This document shows positions 28,376 through 35,369 of a stretch of DNA of 64,000 nucleotides, in pieces; positions within the stretch are counted from its first letter, which is position 1; each line of letters opens with the position of its first letter. The position numbers were made by a program, and so were the translations under genes. The stretch is from NCBI RefSeq assembly GCF_009827575.1, contig NZ_WTYR01000001.1, positions 2,577,001-2,641,000 on the forward strand, read 5' to 3'. Origin of the DNA: Alteriqipengyuania halimionae. GTDB taxonomy: Bacteria; Pseudomonadota; Alphaproteobacteria; Sphingomonadales; Sphingomonadaceae. Below the pieces are notes generated by a model. That model made no database searches. It was not told the DNA's origin and saw only the letters and a program-made list of their open reading frames with translations.

Positions 28376-28521
28376 CAGGTGTCTCCGGTAAACAGGGGCC
28401 AGAGCGCGCGGGGCGAACCGTGGCTGGCGCGGCGGGCTTGGGCGATGGCGCGAGCCTTGCGCGTGAGACGGGCGACCAGTGCGGGATCGCTCCGCCGGGC
28501 GGAAAGCAACGAGCGGCTCAT
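28375..28521 (-). CDS. 48-residue translationally coupled ORF in the head-tail connector position
   Basis: This very short frame starts at an ATG that overlaps the stop of the gp6-like gene (ATGA) and ends at a TGA that overlaps the DUF3168 ATG (TGATG), so it is a link in the coupled chain. The peptide is basic and helical in look (MSRSLLSARRSDPALVARLT, KARAIAQARRASHG) and ends PLFTGDT. In other GTAs a head-tail adaptor of about 110 residues (gp7) occupies this place. This may be a reduced or unrelated replacement. I do not recognise the family. Confidence 0.65.
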   Translation of the reverse strand: MSRSLLSARRSDPALVARLTRKARAIAQARRASHGSPRALWPLFTGDT

Positions 28522-29072
28522 GCGACGCGCATCCGCCGCCAGGGTCGCCACAGCGCCGCGACGGCGGTGGGCGGCAGGTTCGCCTCGCTCTCCTCGCCCG
28601 CGCGGGTGCGATAGCCATGCGCCGCAAGCCGCTCGATCCCGTGGCGGATCGCCGAGGGCAGCCCGGCCCAGTCGAGCGCCATGTCGGCGGTGAAGCGGAC
28701 GGCCACCCGGCTCGCGCTGCCGGGGCGGATCGTGCGGAAACGCGCGCTGCCATCGGTGCCCAGTTCGAAGGCGTAATCGTCAGGCGCCAGAGGGCTGCGC
28801 GTGCCGTCGGCCGCGATGGCCTCGACCCCCAGCAGGGCGGTGACCGGGCAGGTCGCAAGCGTGCGAAATCCGCCCGAGACGGGCAGCACTTCCTCGCAGG
28901 CCTGCACCAGCGGCATCTGCCCGGTAAAGCCCTCGCACGCCTCGATCGCGCTCGCGAGCAACCGCTCGACCAGCGCGTCCTCGCCCGTCGTGGCGAGGCC
29001 GAGCCAGTCCTTGGTTTCGGCCAGCGCAACCGGCCCCGGCGGCGCGGGGGTGATGATGGTTCGGTGAGTCAT
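28518..29072 (-). CDS. head-tail connector protein (phiE125 gp8 / GTA gp6 type)
   Basis: This 184-residue protein opens with an ITPAPPGPVALAETKDWLGL pattern and continues LVERLLASAIEACEGFTGQ, the signature of the phiE125 gp8/TIGR02215 connector family. Conserved later stretches are YAFELGTDG and VRFTADMALDWAGLPSAIRH. It should form the ring between portal and tail. The start is preceded, on the minus strand, by a dispersed repeat (29081-29332). Its stop is coupled to the 48-residue ORF. Confidence 0.88.
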   Translation of the reverse strand: MTHRTIITPAPPGPVALAETKDWLGLATTGEDALVERLLASAIEACEGFTGQMPLVQACEEVLPVSGGFRTLATCPVTALLGVEAIAADGTRSPLAPDDYAFELGTDGSARFRTIRPGSASRVAVRFTADMALDWAGLPSAIRHGIERLAAHGYRTRAGEESEANLPPTAVAALWRPWRRMRVA

Positions 29073-29080
29073 TTTATTTG

Positions 29081-29332
29081 GTCCCTCAAACGCCGGGCGC
29101 GGGCCATCCGGCCCGCTTGGCTTCGCGGCATAAGCCGCGGCGGACGGTCGTCCGCGTGCACGCTATCGCGTGCAACTCCTGGACGGATATCGAGATGAAG
29201 CGCGAGGCGGAAACGACCAAGGCGGTCGCCCGACGCCGACCAGGCGGAGGCAAGCGCGACTGCGCGCCCGCAGGTGCCCCGCAGCGAAGCGGAGGGAACA
29301 GCACCGAGGATGGACCCGCGGATGCGGGTCCG
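29081..29332 (-). repeat. dispersed repeat, copy B (about 252 bp), inverted relative to copy A
   Basis: Read on the minus strand this region aligns with 25868-26121 along nearly its whole length. The boundaries agree: a GACCCGC/GCGGGTC palindrome at one end and GTCCCTCAAACGCCGGGCGCG at the other (29081 onward on the plus strand). It fills the space between capsid and connector genes. An open frame on the minus strand (29086-29358) encodes a peptide clearly similar to that of copy A. Confidence 0.85.
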
Positions 29333-29373
29333 TAACCACGAAAACTCCGTCCCTCCACCCCGCGCTACTCCGC

Positions 29374-30534
29374 TTACTCTCCGATCCGCAGCAGCTTGAT
29401 CGCTTCGCTGTCGAGCACCTGTCCGCCCACGCGCTTGGTGGCGTAGAAGTGGACAAAGGGCTTGTTGGTGAAGGGATCGCGCAGGATCCGCGTCGCGCTG
29501 CGTTCGGCGATGAGGTAGCCGTTGCGGAAATTGCCGAACGCGATCGGGGTGCTGTCGGCCGCGATGTCGGGCATGGCCTCGGCCTCGACCACCGGGTAGC
29601 CGAGCAGGCGATCGGGCTGGCCGTCGGCGAGCGAGGGCTGCCACAGGAAGGCGCCGTCGGCGGTCTTGAACTTGCGCACTTCGGCCAGCGTGGCCGAGTT
29701 CATCACCCAGCTCGCGCCCTGGCGATGGCCCGCTTTGAGCGCATGGACGAGATCGATCAGCGCGATATCGGGCTCGGCGTCGAAGCCCGCCGCCGCGCCG
29801 CTCGGCACGTGTTGCAGCGTGCCGAAAGCGCGGGCGTCGTCGGCCGCCGTGCTGGTCGGGGCCTGGAGGAAGCCGCGCGGCTGGTCAGCGCCCGATCCGT
29901 TGACGAATGCAGCCCCTTCGGCGCGGGCGAACTCGCTCGCGATCTCGCTGGCGAGCCAGCTTTCGAGGTCGAAACCGGCATCGTCGAGCATCGCCTGGCT
30001 GGCGGCGGGATTGGCGTAGAGCTCACCCGTCGGCGGGGCGATCTCGGCGAAATCGGGGGTGTCGGTCTCGGGTCGCCCGGCGGTCTCGGAGACCCAGCCG
30101 CTGGCGGTGCCGCCGGTGGTCACGAGCTTGCGATAGCCCGCGCTGCCGGTCTGCACGACCTGTGCGATGGCGCGGATCGGGGAGAGCGCGGTGAGCGTGT
30201 GGGCGATCGCAGCGTCGATCTGCCGCGGCACCGCATAGCCGCCATCGGACGGCGCGACACCCGAGATCGACTTCAGCTCGGCCCCAAAATGTTCGGTGCT
30301 GCCGCGACGCAGATAGTGGTCGACGAAGCCCTTCACTTCGGGTGCGGCGCTGTCGCCGGACTGGAGCACGGGGCGTTGCGCGGCCTTGCCAATCCTGTCG
30401 ACGCGGGCCTTCACCTCGTCGACGTCGCTGCGCAAAGTGGCGATGGCGCCTTCGGCCTTCTCGGTCCGCGCGACGAGATCGAAGCTCTGTTCGAGCGCGG
30501 TATCGGGCGTGGTGGTCGTGGTGGGGGAATCCAT
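29374..30534 (-). CDS. HK97 family major capsid protein (GTA gp5-like)
   Basis: This 386-residue protein is the head shell subunit. It has an N-terminal helical delta-domain (about residues 10-60), then the HK97 fold with KGFVDHYLRRG, GGYAVPRQIDAAI, YRKLVTTGGTASGWVSE, a long backbone-helix region (DLESWLASEIASEFARAEG, FVNGSGADQPRGFL) and a C-terminal FVHFYATKRVGGQVLDSEA. The delta-domain would be removed by the adjacent protease. An intrinsic terminator lies between the protease stop and its ribosome site, which is odd for the most abundant virion protein. Confidence 0.95.
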   Translation of the reverse strand: MDSPTTTTTPDTALEQSFDLVARTEKAEGAIATLRSDVDEVKARVDRIGKAAQRPVLQSGDSAAPEVKGFVDHYLRRGSTEHFGAELKSISGVAPSDGGYAVPRQIDAAIAHTLTALSPIRAIAQVVQTGSAGYRKLVTTGGTASGWVSETAGRPETDTPDFAEIAPPTGELYANPAASQAMLDDAGFDLESWLASEIASEFARAEGAAFVNGSGADQPRGFLQAPTSTAADDARAFGTLQHVPSGAAAGFDAEPDIALIDLVHALKAGHRQGASWVMNSATLAEVRKFKTADGAFLWQPSLADGQPDRLLGYPVVEAEAMPDIAADSTPIAFGNFRNGYLIAERSATRILRDPFTNKPFVHFYATKRVGGQVLDSEAIKLLRIGE

Positions 30535-30560
30535 GGGGCAGTTACCTTTCTCTCGGGCAC

Positions 30561-30585
30561 AAAAAAGGCCGCTCCGCAGGCGGCC
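30561..30585 (-). terminator. intrinsic terminator between protease and capsid genes
   Basis: On the minus strand a GGCCGC/GCGGCC stem (30567-30572 with 30580-30585, 7-base loop) is followed directly by T6. It lies 22 bp after the protease stop and 27 bp before the capsid start. It would cut or reduce read-through into the capsid and tail genes. Confidence 0.75.
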
Positions 30586-30606
30586 GGTGGGGAATGTCGG
30601 AGGGGC

Positions 30607-31020
30607 TCAGCGGCGGACGAGATGGACCCGCGCAGCCTGTTGCATCGGATGGGTGACGAGGCTGACTTCGAAAATGTCGACCCGGCGCAATGTGCGGCCC
30701 GCCTGCGAGTGTTCCGCCTCGCGCGTGCGGAAGCCGAAGCTGAGCCCCGTGGTCGCGCCGCGGGCCAGCGCGAGGCCGGCGCCGCCTTGCGGGTTGTCGA
30801 CGCACGCGATCACGCGCAGCCCGCGCGCATCCTCGCTCGCATGCTCGACCCAGCCGATCCGCTGTTCGGGGCGATGCTGCCAGTAGAGCGGCAGCTTGTC
30901 GCGGCGGCCGGCAAGCGAGGCGGCAAAGGCTCCGCGCCTGATCGTGTCGCGCCCCGCATCGGGACGATCGAACAGCGCGGCGTATCCGGCGAAGCGAAGG
31001 CCGGGGAGGGCGGCGCTCAC
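30607..31020 (-). CDS. HK97 family prohead protease (GTA gp4-like)
   Basis: This 137-residue serine protease matures the capsid. The fold markers are GYAALFDRPDAGRDTIRRGAF, the catalytic His in LYWQHRPEQRIG and the catalytic Ser in GATTGLSFGFR. Start choice: the GTG at 31020 overlaps the DUF6127 stop (GTGA), matching the coupling seen elsewhere in the cluster; an upstream in-frame GTG at 31035 would add five residues. A terminator follows its stop. Confidence 0.92.
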   Translation of the reverse strand: MSAALPGLRFAGYAALFDRPDAGRDTIRRGAFAASLAGRRDKLPLYWQHRPEQRIGWVEHASEDARGLRVIACVDNPQGGAGLALARGATTGLSFGFRTREAEHSQAGRTLRRVDIFEVSLVTHPMQQAARVHLVRR

Positions 31021-31325
31021 TTCAGGAGCTCCCACGCGCCCATCCGCACCGCGAGGCCGATCAGCAATAGCGCGAGCGCGGCGCGCACGGTCCAGTCGAT
31101 CACCGCTTTCCAGGCCGATTTCTTGGCATCGCGCCAGGCGCCCAGCAGTTCGCGCAGTTCGGACAAGTCCTCGCGCGCGTCGGGATCGTCGAGACCCATA
31201 CGCAGCAGCACGCGGTTCGCGCCCAGCTCGCTCGCTTCCTCGACCACCGCGCGCAGGGTCACGAGGTCCGATCCTTCGGTCGCGGCCTGCGACAGCAGGC
31301 GCGCGAGCATGTCTTTACGCATCAT
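31017..31325 (-). CDS. DUF6127 family small membrane protein
   Basis: This protein of about 102 residues lies between portal and protease. The N-terminal part is helical (ARLLSQAATEGSDLVTLRAV, LLGAWRDAKKSAWKAV), and a single membrane segment near the C terminus reads AALALLLIGLAVRMGAWELL. I believe it belongs to DUF6127, seen in sphingomonad GTA clusters. Three ATGs lie in tandem (31328, 31325, 31322) behind a GGAG; the middle one has the best spacing. It overlaps the portal stop by about 11 bp. Its role is unknown. Confidence 0.8.
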   Translation of the reverse strand: MMRKDMLARLLSQAATEGSDLVTLRAVVEEASELGANRVLLRMGLDDPDAREDLSELRELLGAWRDAKKSAWKAVIDWTVRAALALLLIGLAVRMGAWELLK

Positions 31326-32478
31326 CATCAGTCTCCAGCCCAAGCAGGCGGCGTTTCTCGCCATCGGAAAGGAAATCGGCCGCGGTCACCCGTGCCCATA
31401 ATTTCTCGCGGTCCTCCGCCAGTTCGGGCACGCGGTCGATATCGATGGCGAGCGTTTCGCCGTGGAACCACGGGTCGAGCCCCTCGGCCAGTGCACCCAG
31501 GATCTTCGCGCCGAGCGGCAGCAGGGTGAGCCGCCACAAGGCGCGATTGGCCTCGCGGTAATTGGCATAGGTGTTGTCGCCCGGCAGGCCGAGCAGCATC
31601 GGCGGCACCCCGAAGGCGAGCGCGATGTCGCGCGCGGCTCCGGCCTTCAGCTCGGCGAAATCCATCTCGGCGGGCGTCAGCGCGAGGCCCTGCCAGCGCA
31701 GCCCGCCCTCGAGCAGCATCGGCCGCCCCGCATTGGCCATGCCCTGATAGGCCGCCGCCAGTTCGGCCTTCAATCGTTCGAACTGCTCCGCCGTCAGCGT
31801 GTCGCCATCCTTCGAATCACAGACCAGCGCGCCCGAGGGCCGCGCCGCATTGTCGAGCAGCGCGCGGTTCCAGCGGGTCGCCGCATCGTGCAGCGCCACC
31901 GCGGCATCGGCGGCGGACAGGCAACCGGTGCCGTGATGATCGTCGAGCGGCGAGAAGCCGCGGATATGGACCAAATTCGGCGCGCCGCTTTCGTCCTCCA
32001 ACGCAATGTGGACCGTCTTCTCGCCCACGCGATAGGTATAGCCCGTCGGCCAGCCATCCTCGCCCGCCACGGGCGTCATCCGCTCGGGCCGCAGCGCGAA
32101 CAGCTCGACCGGGCGGCCATCGGCGTCCTTCAGGATCTGCGCATAGGCATCGCCGTGGAGCAGCAACTGCGCAGCCAGCGTTTCGAGCAGCGATTGCCCC
32201 GCGCTGGTCGCGGTGACGAGGCTGGCAAGCTCGTCGGCGACGGGAGAGAGCGGCGCGCCGCCTACGCTCTCGGACACCAGCCGCACCGCGCGCTGCGCCA
32301 CCGGATTGTCGCACCACGCGCGGCGCACCGAGCGGGTGTATTCATAGGTCGGCGGCGTGCCTGAGTCATTTGGCCCGCCATCGGCGAAGAACCACGGCGA
32401 GGTGAAATGGCGCGCAATAGGCACGCGGCTGGCCCCGCCACCCTTGAAGGCGGCGGTGACGCTGGAAAGGAAGGACAT
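31315..32478 (-). CDS. phage portal protein, HK97 family (GTA gp3-like)
   Basis: This 387-residue protein forms the dodecameric DNA gate of the head. Typical stretches are SVRRAWCDNPVAQRAVRLVS, LLLHGDAYAQILKDADGRP, LFALRPERMTPV, IRGFSPLDDHHGTGCLSAAD, FGVPPMLLGLPGDNTYANYR and EANRALWRLTLLPLGAKI. An AGGAG ribosome site precedes the ATG. A GIY-YIG nuclease module lies just 23 bp upstream, separating it from the terminase gene and breaking the coupling expected in the operon. Confidence 0.94.
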   Translation of the reverse strand: MSFLSSVTAAFKGGGASRVPIARHFTSPWFFADGGPNDSGTPPTYEYTRSVRRAWCDNPVAQRAVRLVSESVGGAPLSPVADELASLVTATSAGQSLLETLAAQLLLHGDAYAQILKDADGRPVELFALRPERMTPVAGEDGWPTGYTYRVGEKTVHIALEDESGAPNLVHIRGFSPLDDHHGTGCLSAADAAVALHDAATRWNRALLDNAARPSGALVCDSKDGDTLTAEQFERLKAELAAAYQGMANAGRPMLLEGGLRWQGLALTPAEMDFAELKAGAARDIALAFGVPPMLLGLPGDNTYANYREANRALWRLTLLPLGAKILGALAEGLDPWFHGETLAIDIDRVPELAEDREKLWARVTAADFLSDGEKRRLLGLETDDDA

Positions 32479-32501
32479 TTGATTCTCCTGATAGGGGGGC
32501 G

Positions 32502-32947
32502 GTCACCCTGGCCCCGGCCCCGGACCAAGTCCGGGGCGACGACTTGCGCTTTACCTGTCACCCCGGACTTGTTCCGGGGCAGTGCTTCTTCCAAGAACAA
32601 TGAATGCGGACCTTCGAGCCGACGGTGTACATCCTTGCGAGCCACGATCGCGGGCGGCTCTACACCGGTGTGACCTCCGACCTGTTGGCGCGGCTGCATC
32701 GCCATCGCGACGAGCTGTTCGACGGCTACACTAGGGATCGCGAAATCAAGCGTTTGGTGTGGTTCGAACGTCACGACGAGATCGAGATCGCAATCCGCCG
32801 CGAGAAAACGATCAAACGCTGGCCGCGCCAGTGGAAGTTCAACGTTATCGAAGCGGAGAATCCCGAGTGGCGCGATCTGGCCGAGGCGTTCGGCTTTCCG
32901 CCGCTGTCGCAAAAGTAAGCACCACCCCGGAACACGTCCAGGGTGAC
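32502..32947 (+). mobile_element. candidate mobile module: GIY-YIG gene with REP palindromes and terminal inverted repeats
   Basis: A 446-bp segment is bounded by a perfect 10-bp inverted repeat (GTCACCCTGG at 32502-32511, CCAGGGTGAC at 32938-32947). Inside the left end are two palindromes, GCCCCGGAC-CAA-GTCCGGGGC (32517-32537) and CCCCGGA-N5-TCCGGGG (32561-32579); the right end has an imperfect one (32926-32945). The GIY-YIG gene lies between. Outside the ends, TGATAGGGGGGCG and TGATTGGGCG look like an imperfect target duplication. The interruption of a coupled operon, in opposite orientation, supports insertion. Confidence 0.6.
32604..32918 (+). CDS. GIY-YIG nuclease family protein
   Basis: This 104-residue protein carries the GIY-YIG motif as TVYILASHDRGRLYTGVTSD (YIL then YTG), the catalytic Arg in LLARLHRHRDEL, and downstream EIKRLVWFERHDEIEIAIRR with the metal-binding Glu and KRWPRQWKFNVIEAENPEW. 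It belongs to the small stand-alone group related to UvrC N-terminal domains and YhbQ. It is the only rightward gene inside the leftward GTA cluster and lies within a TIR-bounded module, so it may be the module's mobility or maintenance nuclease; that is inference. Confidence 0.9.
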   Translation: MRTFEPTVYILASHDRGRLYTGVTSDLLARLHRHRDELFDGYTRDREIKRLVWFERHDEIEIAIRREKTIKRWPRQWKFNVIEAENPEWRDLAEAFGFPPLSQK

Positions 32948-32966
32948 TGATTGGGCGGTACAGCGC

Positions 32967-34481
32967 TCACGTACTCCGCACCCTCGGCTCACCCCGCCCC
33001 TTAAGCATCAGTTCGGTCAGCGCCCAGACCAGCGCATCGGCGCGGTCGGGCGAGCGGCCTGGCCCTTCATATCCGCCACCCGCCATCAGCCCGCAGAGCT
33101 GGTCCTCCAGCGCCGCGAACAGGCCGGCGTGGCGCACGCGGCCCGCTTCGTAGAGCGCGGCGATCGGTTCGGCGCGGGCCACCTTGCCGCGGCTGGCATG
33201 GACCAGCTTGAGCGGCAGGTGGATATCCGCCGCGCGCAGCACGCTTTCGACCATCGCGCCGCCCTGATTGGCTTCGGCCACCACGCGATCGGCCTCCCAC
33301 GCGGCTGCCGCTCCGGCCACCGCGCGGGCCCAGCGTTCGGGCGAGGCTTTCTCGACGCTAGCATCGGCAAGGACATGCGCGGTGCCGTCTGTCAGCAATC
33401 CGGCGACCACGATCCCGCACGCATCGCCCCGCGCCGAGGTGGGCGGATCGACGGCGACGACGATGCGGCGATACCATTCCCCCTCCCGCAAGCGGGAGGG
33501 GGGCAGGGGGTGGGCATTGTCCTGAGAGATCGGCTCGGGTTCGGGTTCGACACCGGGCCCACCCCCCAGCCTCCTCCCGCTTGCGGGAGGGGGAGTCTCG
33601 AATATGGCGCCCATTCCGCTTATTGTGGGAGGGGGAGCGATGCGGCACCGCTCCAGCAGCGCCCGGGTCCACAATGCGCCGTCGATCGTGTCGAGCAATT
33701 CGCCGTCCAGCTCCTGCCGGCCGAAGCCGCTGGCCTGGAACTGCTCGATCATCGCGGCGAGGTAATCGGCGGGCAGGACCGAGCGGTTGTCGGTCGTCCG
33801 TCCGCGCGCCACCACCACCTTGCCCGCCTTCGCGCCTTCCATCGGGCGCCGCATCAGCGGGTTGGCGCGCGGGGTGGTGGTGGCGAGCACGCGGGGTTGC
33901 TCGCCCAGCCGCATGGTCAATTGCAGATTGTTCCAGGCTGACATGGCGCGTTCGTTGGAATTATCCCATTTGGCGATTTCATCGCACCAGGCATGGCTGT
34001 GCTGCGGGCCGCGCAGGCTTTCCGGTTCGCCTGCAGAATATAAGAAGGCGACCGCGCCGTTCTCCCAGGTCAGCTTGCGCAGGCTCGGTTCGTAGATCGG
34101 GGGCAGGGCCCCCGGTGCAGCGGCGAGCACCCCGGCATCGCCTTCCACCATGACATTGCGCACCTCCGCAAGGTTGGCGCCGACCAGCGCGATCCGCGCA
34201 TTGCCATCGTGGCGCGCGACATCGCGGACCCATTCCGACCCGGCGCGGGTCTTGCCGAAGCCGCGACCGGCGCCGATCAGCCAGGTGCGCCACGCTTCGC
34301 GCGGGGGCAATTGCGCGTCGCGCGCCCAGCCCTCCCAGTAATAGGAGCCGAGCGCGGCCAGTTCGTGCGGGGCGAGCAGGCGGGCCAGTTCCTCGCGATC
34401 GCTTTCGCCTTCCTCGCTGTTGCGCCGCAGCCAGCTCCCGCGCGAGCCGCCATGCGAATCCCTGTGCTTACGCCTCGCCAT
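32967..34481 (-). CDS. terminase large subunit (GTA gp2-like) with an in-frame repeat insertion
   Basis: This 504-residue DNA-packaging motor has the Walker A loop LIGAGRGFGKTRAGSEWV (residues 68-85), the coupling motif VLATTTPRANPL, and the C-terminal RNase H-like nuclease starting at IVVAVDPPTSARGDACGIV with EANQGGAMV later. Between the ATPase part (ending LLERCRIA) and the nuclease lie about 50 extra residues rich in Pro, Gly and Arg (283-336), encoded by a REP-like doublet at 33479-33596. Both domains look complete. Its start overlaps the small subunit gene by 14 bp. Confidence 0.93.
   Translation of the reverse strand: MARRKHRDSHGGSRGSWLRRNSEEGESDREELARLLAPHELAALGSYYWEGWARDAQLPPREAWRTWLIGAGRGFGKTRAGSEWVRDVARHDGNARIALVGANLAEVRNVMVEGDAGVLAAAPGALPPIYEPSLRKLTWENGAVAFLYSAGEPESLRGPQHSHAWCDEIAKWDNSNERAMSAWNNLQLTMRLGEQPRVLATTTPRANPLMRRPMEGAKAGKVVVARGRTTDNRSVLPADYLAAMIEQFQASGFGRQELDGELLDTIDGALWTRALLERCRIAPPPTISGMGAIFETPPPASGRRLGGGPGVEPEPEPISQDNAHPLPPSRLREGEWYRRIVVAVDPPTSARGDACGIVVAGLLTDGTAHVLADASVEKASPERWARAVAGAAAAWEADRVVAEANQGGAMVESVLRAADIHLPLKLVHASRGKVARAEPIAALYEAGRVRHAGLFAALEDQLCGLMAGGGYEGPGRSPDRADALVWALTELMLKGRGEPRVRST
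33479..33596. repeat. REP-like hairpin doublet inside the terminase gene
   Basis: An 11-bp perfect stem with a 2-base loop (33479-33489 with 33492-33502) is paired with a second hairpin at 33573-33580 with 33583-33590. The flanking tails (GGGGGTGGGC and GCCCACCCCCC) are also inverted, so the whole unit forms a large inverted repeat. It lies at the linker between the two terminase domains. Confidence 0.88.
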
Positions 34482-35184
34482 CTTGGGTCTTTCGAGCCGG
34501 AGCTTTCTTCACCGGACTGCGCGGCGTCGTGTCTCGGCGTGCGCGGCGGATGGCCTTCTCGCCTTCCTTGGCGCGGGCGCGCAGCATGTCGATCTTGGCA
34601 TTGATCGTGGCGATCGTGGTGACTTCGTCGGCCAGCGTGCGGCGGCCCTTTTCGCGCGCCACGCTCTCGCGATGGGCGATCAGGCAGCGCAGCGCGGTGG
34701 CGGTGTCGAATTTGCGTTTCTCGCCGTCCTTGCCCGCCGCGGGCGAAGCAGATGGTTCGCCGCCGCGCAGGTGAAGCAGTAGTTCCATTTCCAGATTGTC
34801 GTATCCCTCGGCGAGCGCGGCGTACCATTCGCGCGCGAAATCGGGATCGTCGCGGCGCCGACGGTAGACCTGGCTCGGCGTGACGTCGGCCACCGCGGCA
34901 GCACGCGCGACATTGGATGTCTCGGCAAGTTCCTCGAGAAAGCGTTCGAACCGGGCGGCGTCGCGGCGGGCGGGCTTGCTCCTCTTGCGCCGGGTTGCGC
35001 CGTTGACCGGCTGGATCGCATCCCATTCGGCGCGGAAATCGGCATGGGCCTGGCGACGGCTATAGGGGGTCGAACTGGTTACGCCGGCATCGCGCGCTGC
35101 TTCGCGTACGCAGCGCCCGGCGCGCAGGGCATCGAGAAACCGCCCCACCCAGACGGGCGGGGCATTGTGAGTCTTGGTGGTCAT
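34468..35184 (-). CDS. small terminase-like DNA-binding protein, first gene of the GTA-type cluster
   Basis: This 238-residue protein has two helix-turn-helix-like repeats: LRAGRCVREAARDAGVTSST (about residues 20-39) and ETSNVARAAAVADVTPSQVY, each followed by a DFRAEWD or DFAREWY phrase. A basic, lysine-rich tail follows. Together with its place directly before the large terminase, this indicates a small terminase that binds DNA for packaging. In GTAs this protein has lost sequence-specific pac recognition. A GAGGATCG ribosome site precedes the ATG. Confidence 0.85.
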   Translation of the reverse strand: MTTKTHNAPPVWVGRFLDALRAGRCVREAARDAGVTSSTPYSRRQAHADFRAEWDAIQPVNGATRRKRSKPARRDAARFERFLEELAETSNVARAAAVADVTPSQVYRRRRDDPDFAREWYAALAEGYDNLEMELLLHLRGGEPSASPAAGKDGEKRKFDTATALRCLIAHRESVAREKGRRTLADEVTTIATINAKIDMLRARAKEGEKAIRRARRDTTPRSPVKKAPARKTQDGEA

Positions 35185-35208
35185 GAAGGCGATCCTCTTT
35201 GCGACACG

Positions 35209-35241
35209 AAAAAGGGCCGCTGCGGCAGATGCCGGCGGCCC
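35209..35241 (-). terminator. intrinsic terminator in the leader of the GTA-type operon
   Basis: On the minus strand a strong hairpin, GGGCCGC+CGGCA arms (35214-35227 with 35230-35241, two-base bulge and GA loop), is followed by T5. It lies 25 bp before the start of the first gene and about 20 bp after the predicted transcription start. No leftward gene lies upstream for it to terminate. Confidence 0.8.
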
Positions 35242-35259
35242 GAATCGGTTTATCGCGAT

Positions 35260-35296
35260 GTTCGTCTTATGTACCCAAAGAGCGTGACGATGTCAA
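35260..35296 (-). promoter_or_regulatory. sigma70-type promoter of the GTA-type operon overlapped by a LexA-like box
   Basis: On the minus strand TTGACA (35291-35296) and TACATA (35268-35273) are separated by exactly 17 bases. The plus-strand sequence 35260-35274 is GTTC-N7-GTAC, one mismatch from the alphaproteobacterial LexA site GTTC-N7-GTTC, and it covers the -10 element. Confidence 0.5.
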
Positions 35297-35369
35297 CCAG
35301 AAAAACCAGATAGGTTCGTTGCGATTGGATTGCCAAGGTTGCATGCTCGCTCTAAACGCTGCGCGAGCC

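Noticed and set aside
29170-31401. 743-codon plus-strand frame across capsid, protease and DUF6127 genes
   Set aside because: It is a shadow of three recognisable leftward genes; composition-driven open frame.
19576-35184. Intact temperate prophage
   Set aside because: There is no integrase, repressor, replication, holin/endolysin gene or attachment-site pair; order and content match gene transfer agents.
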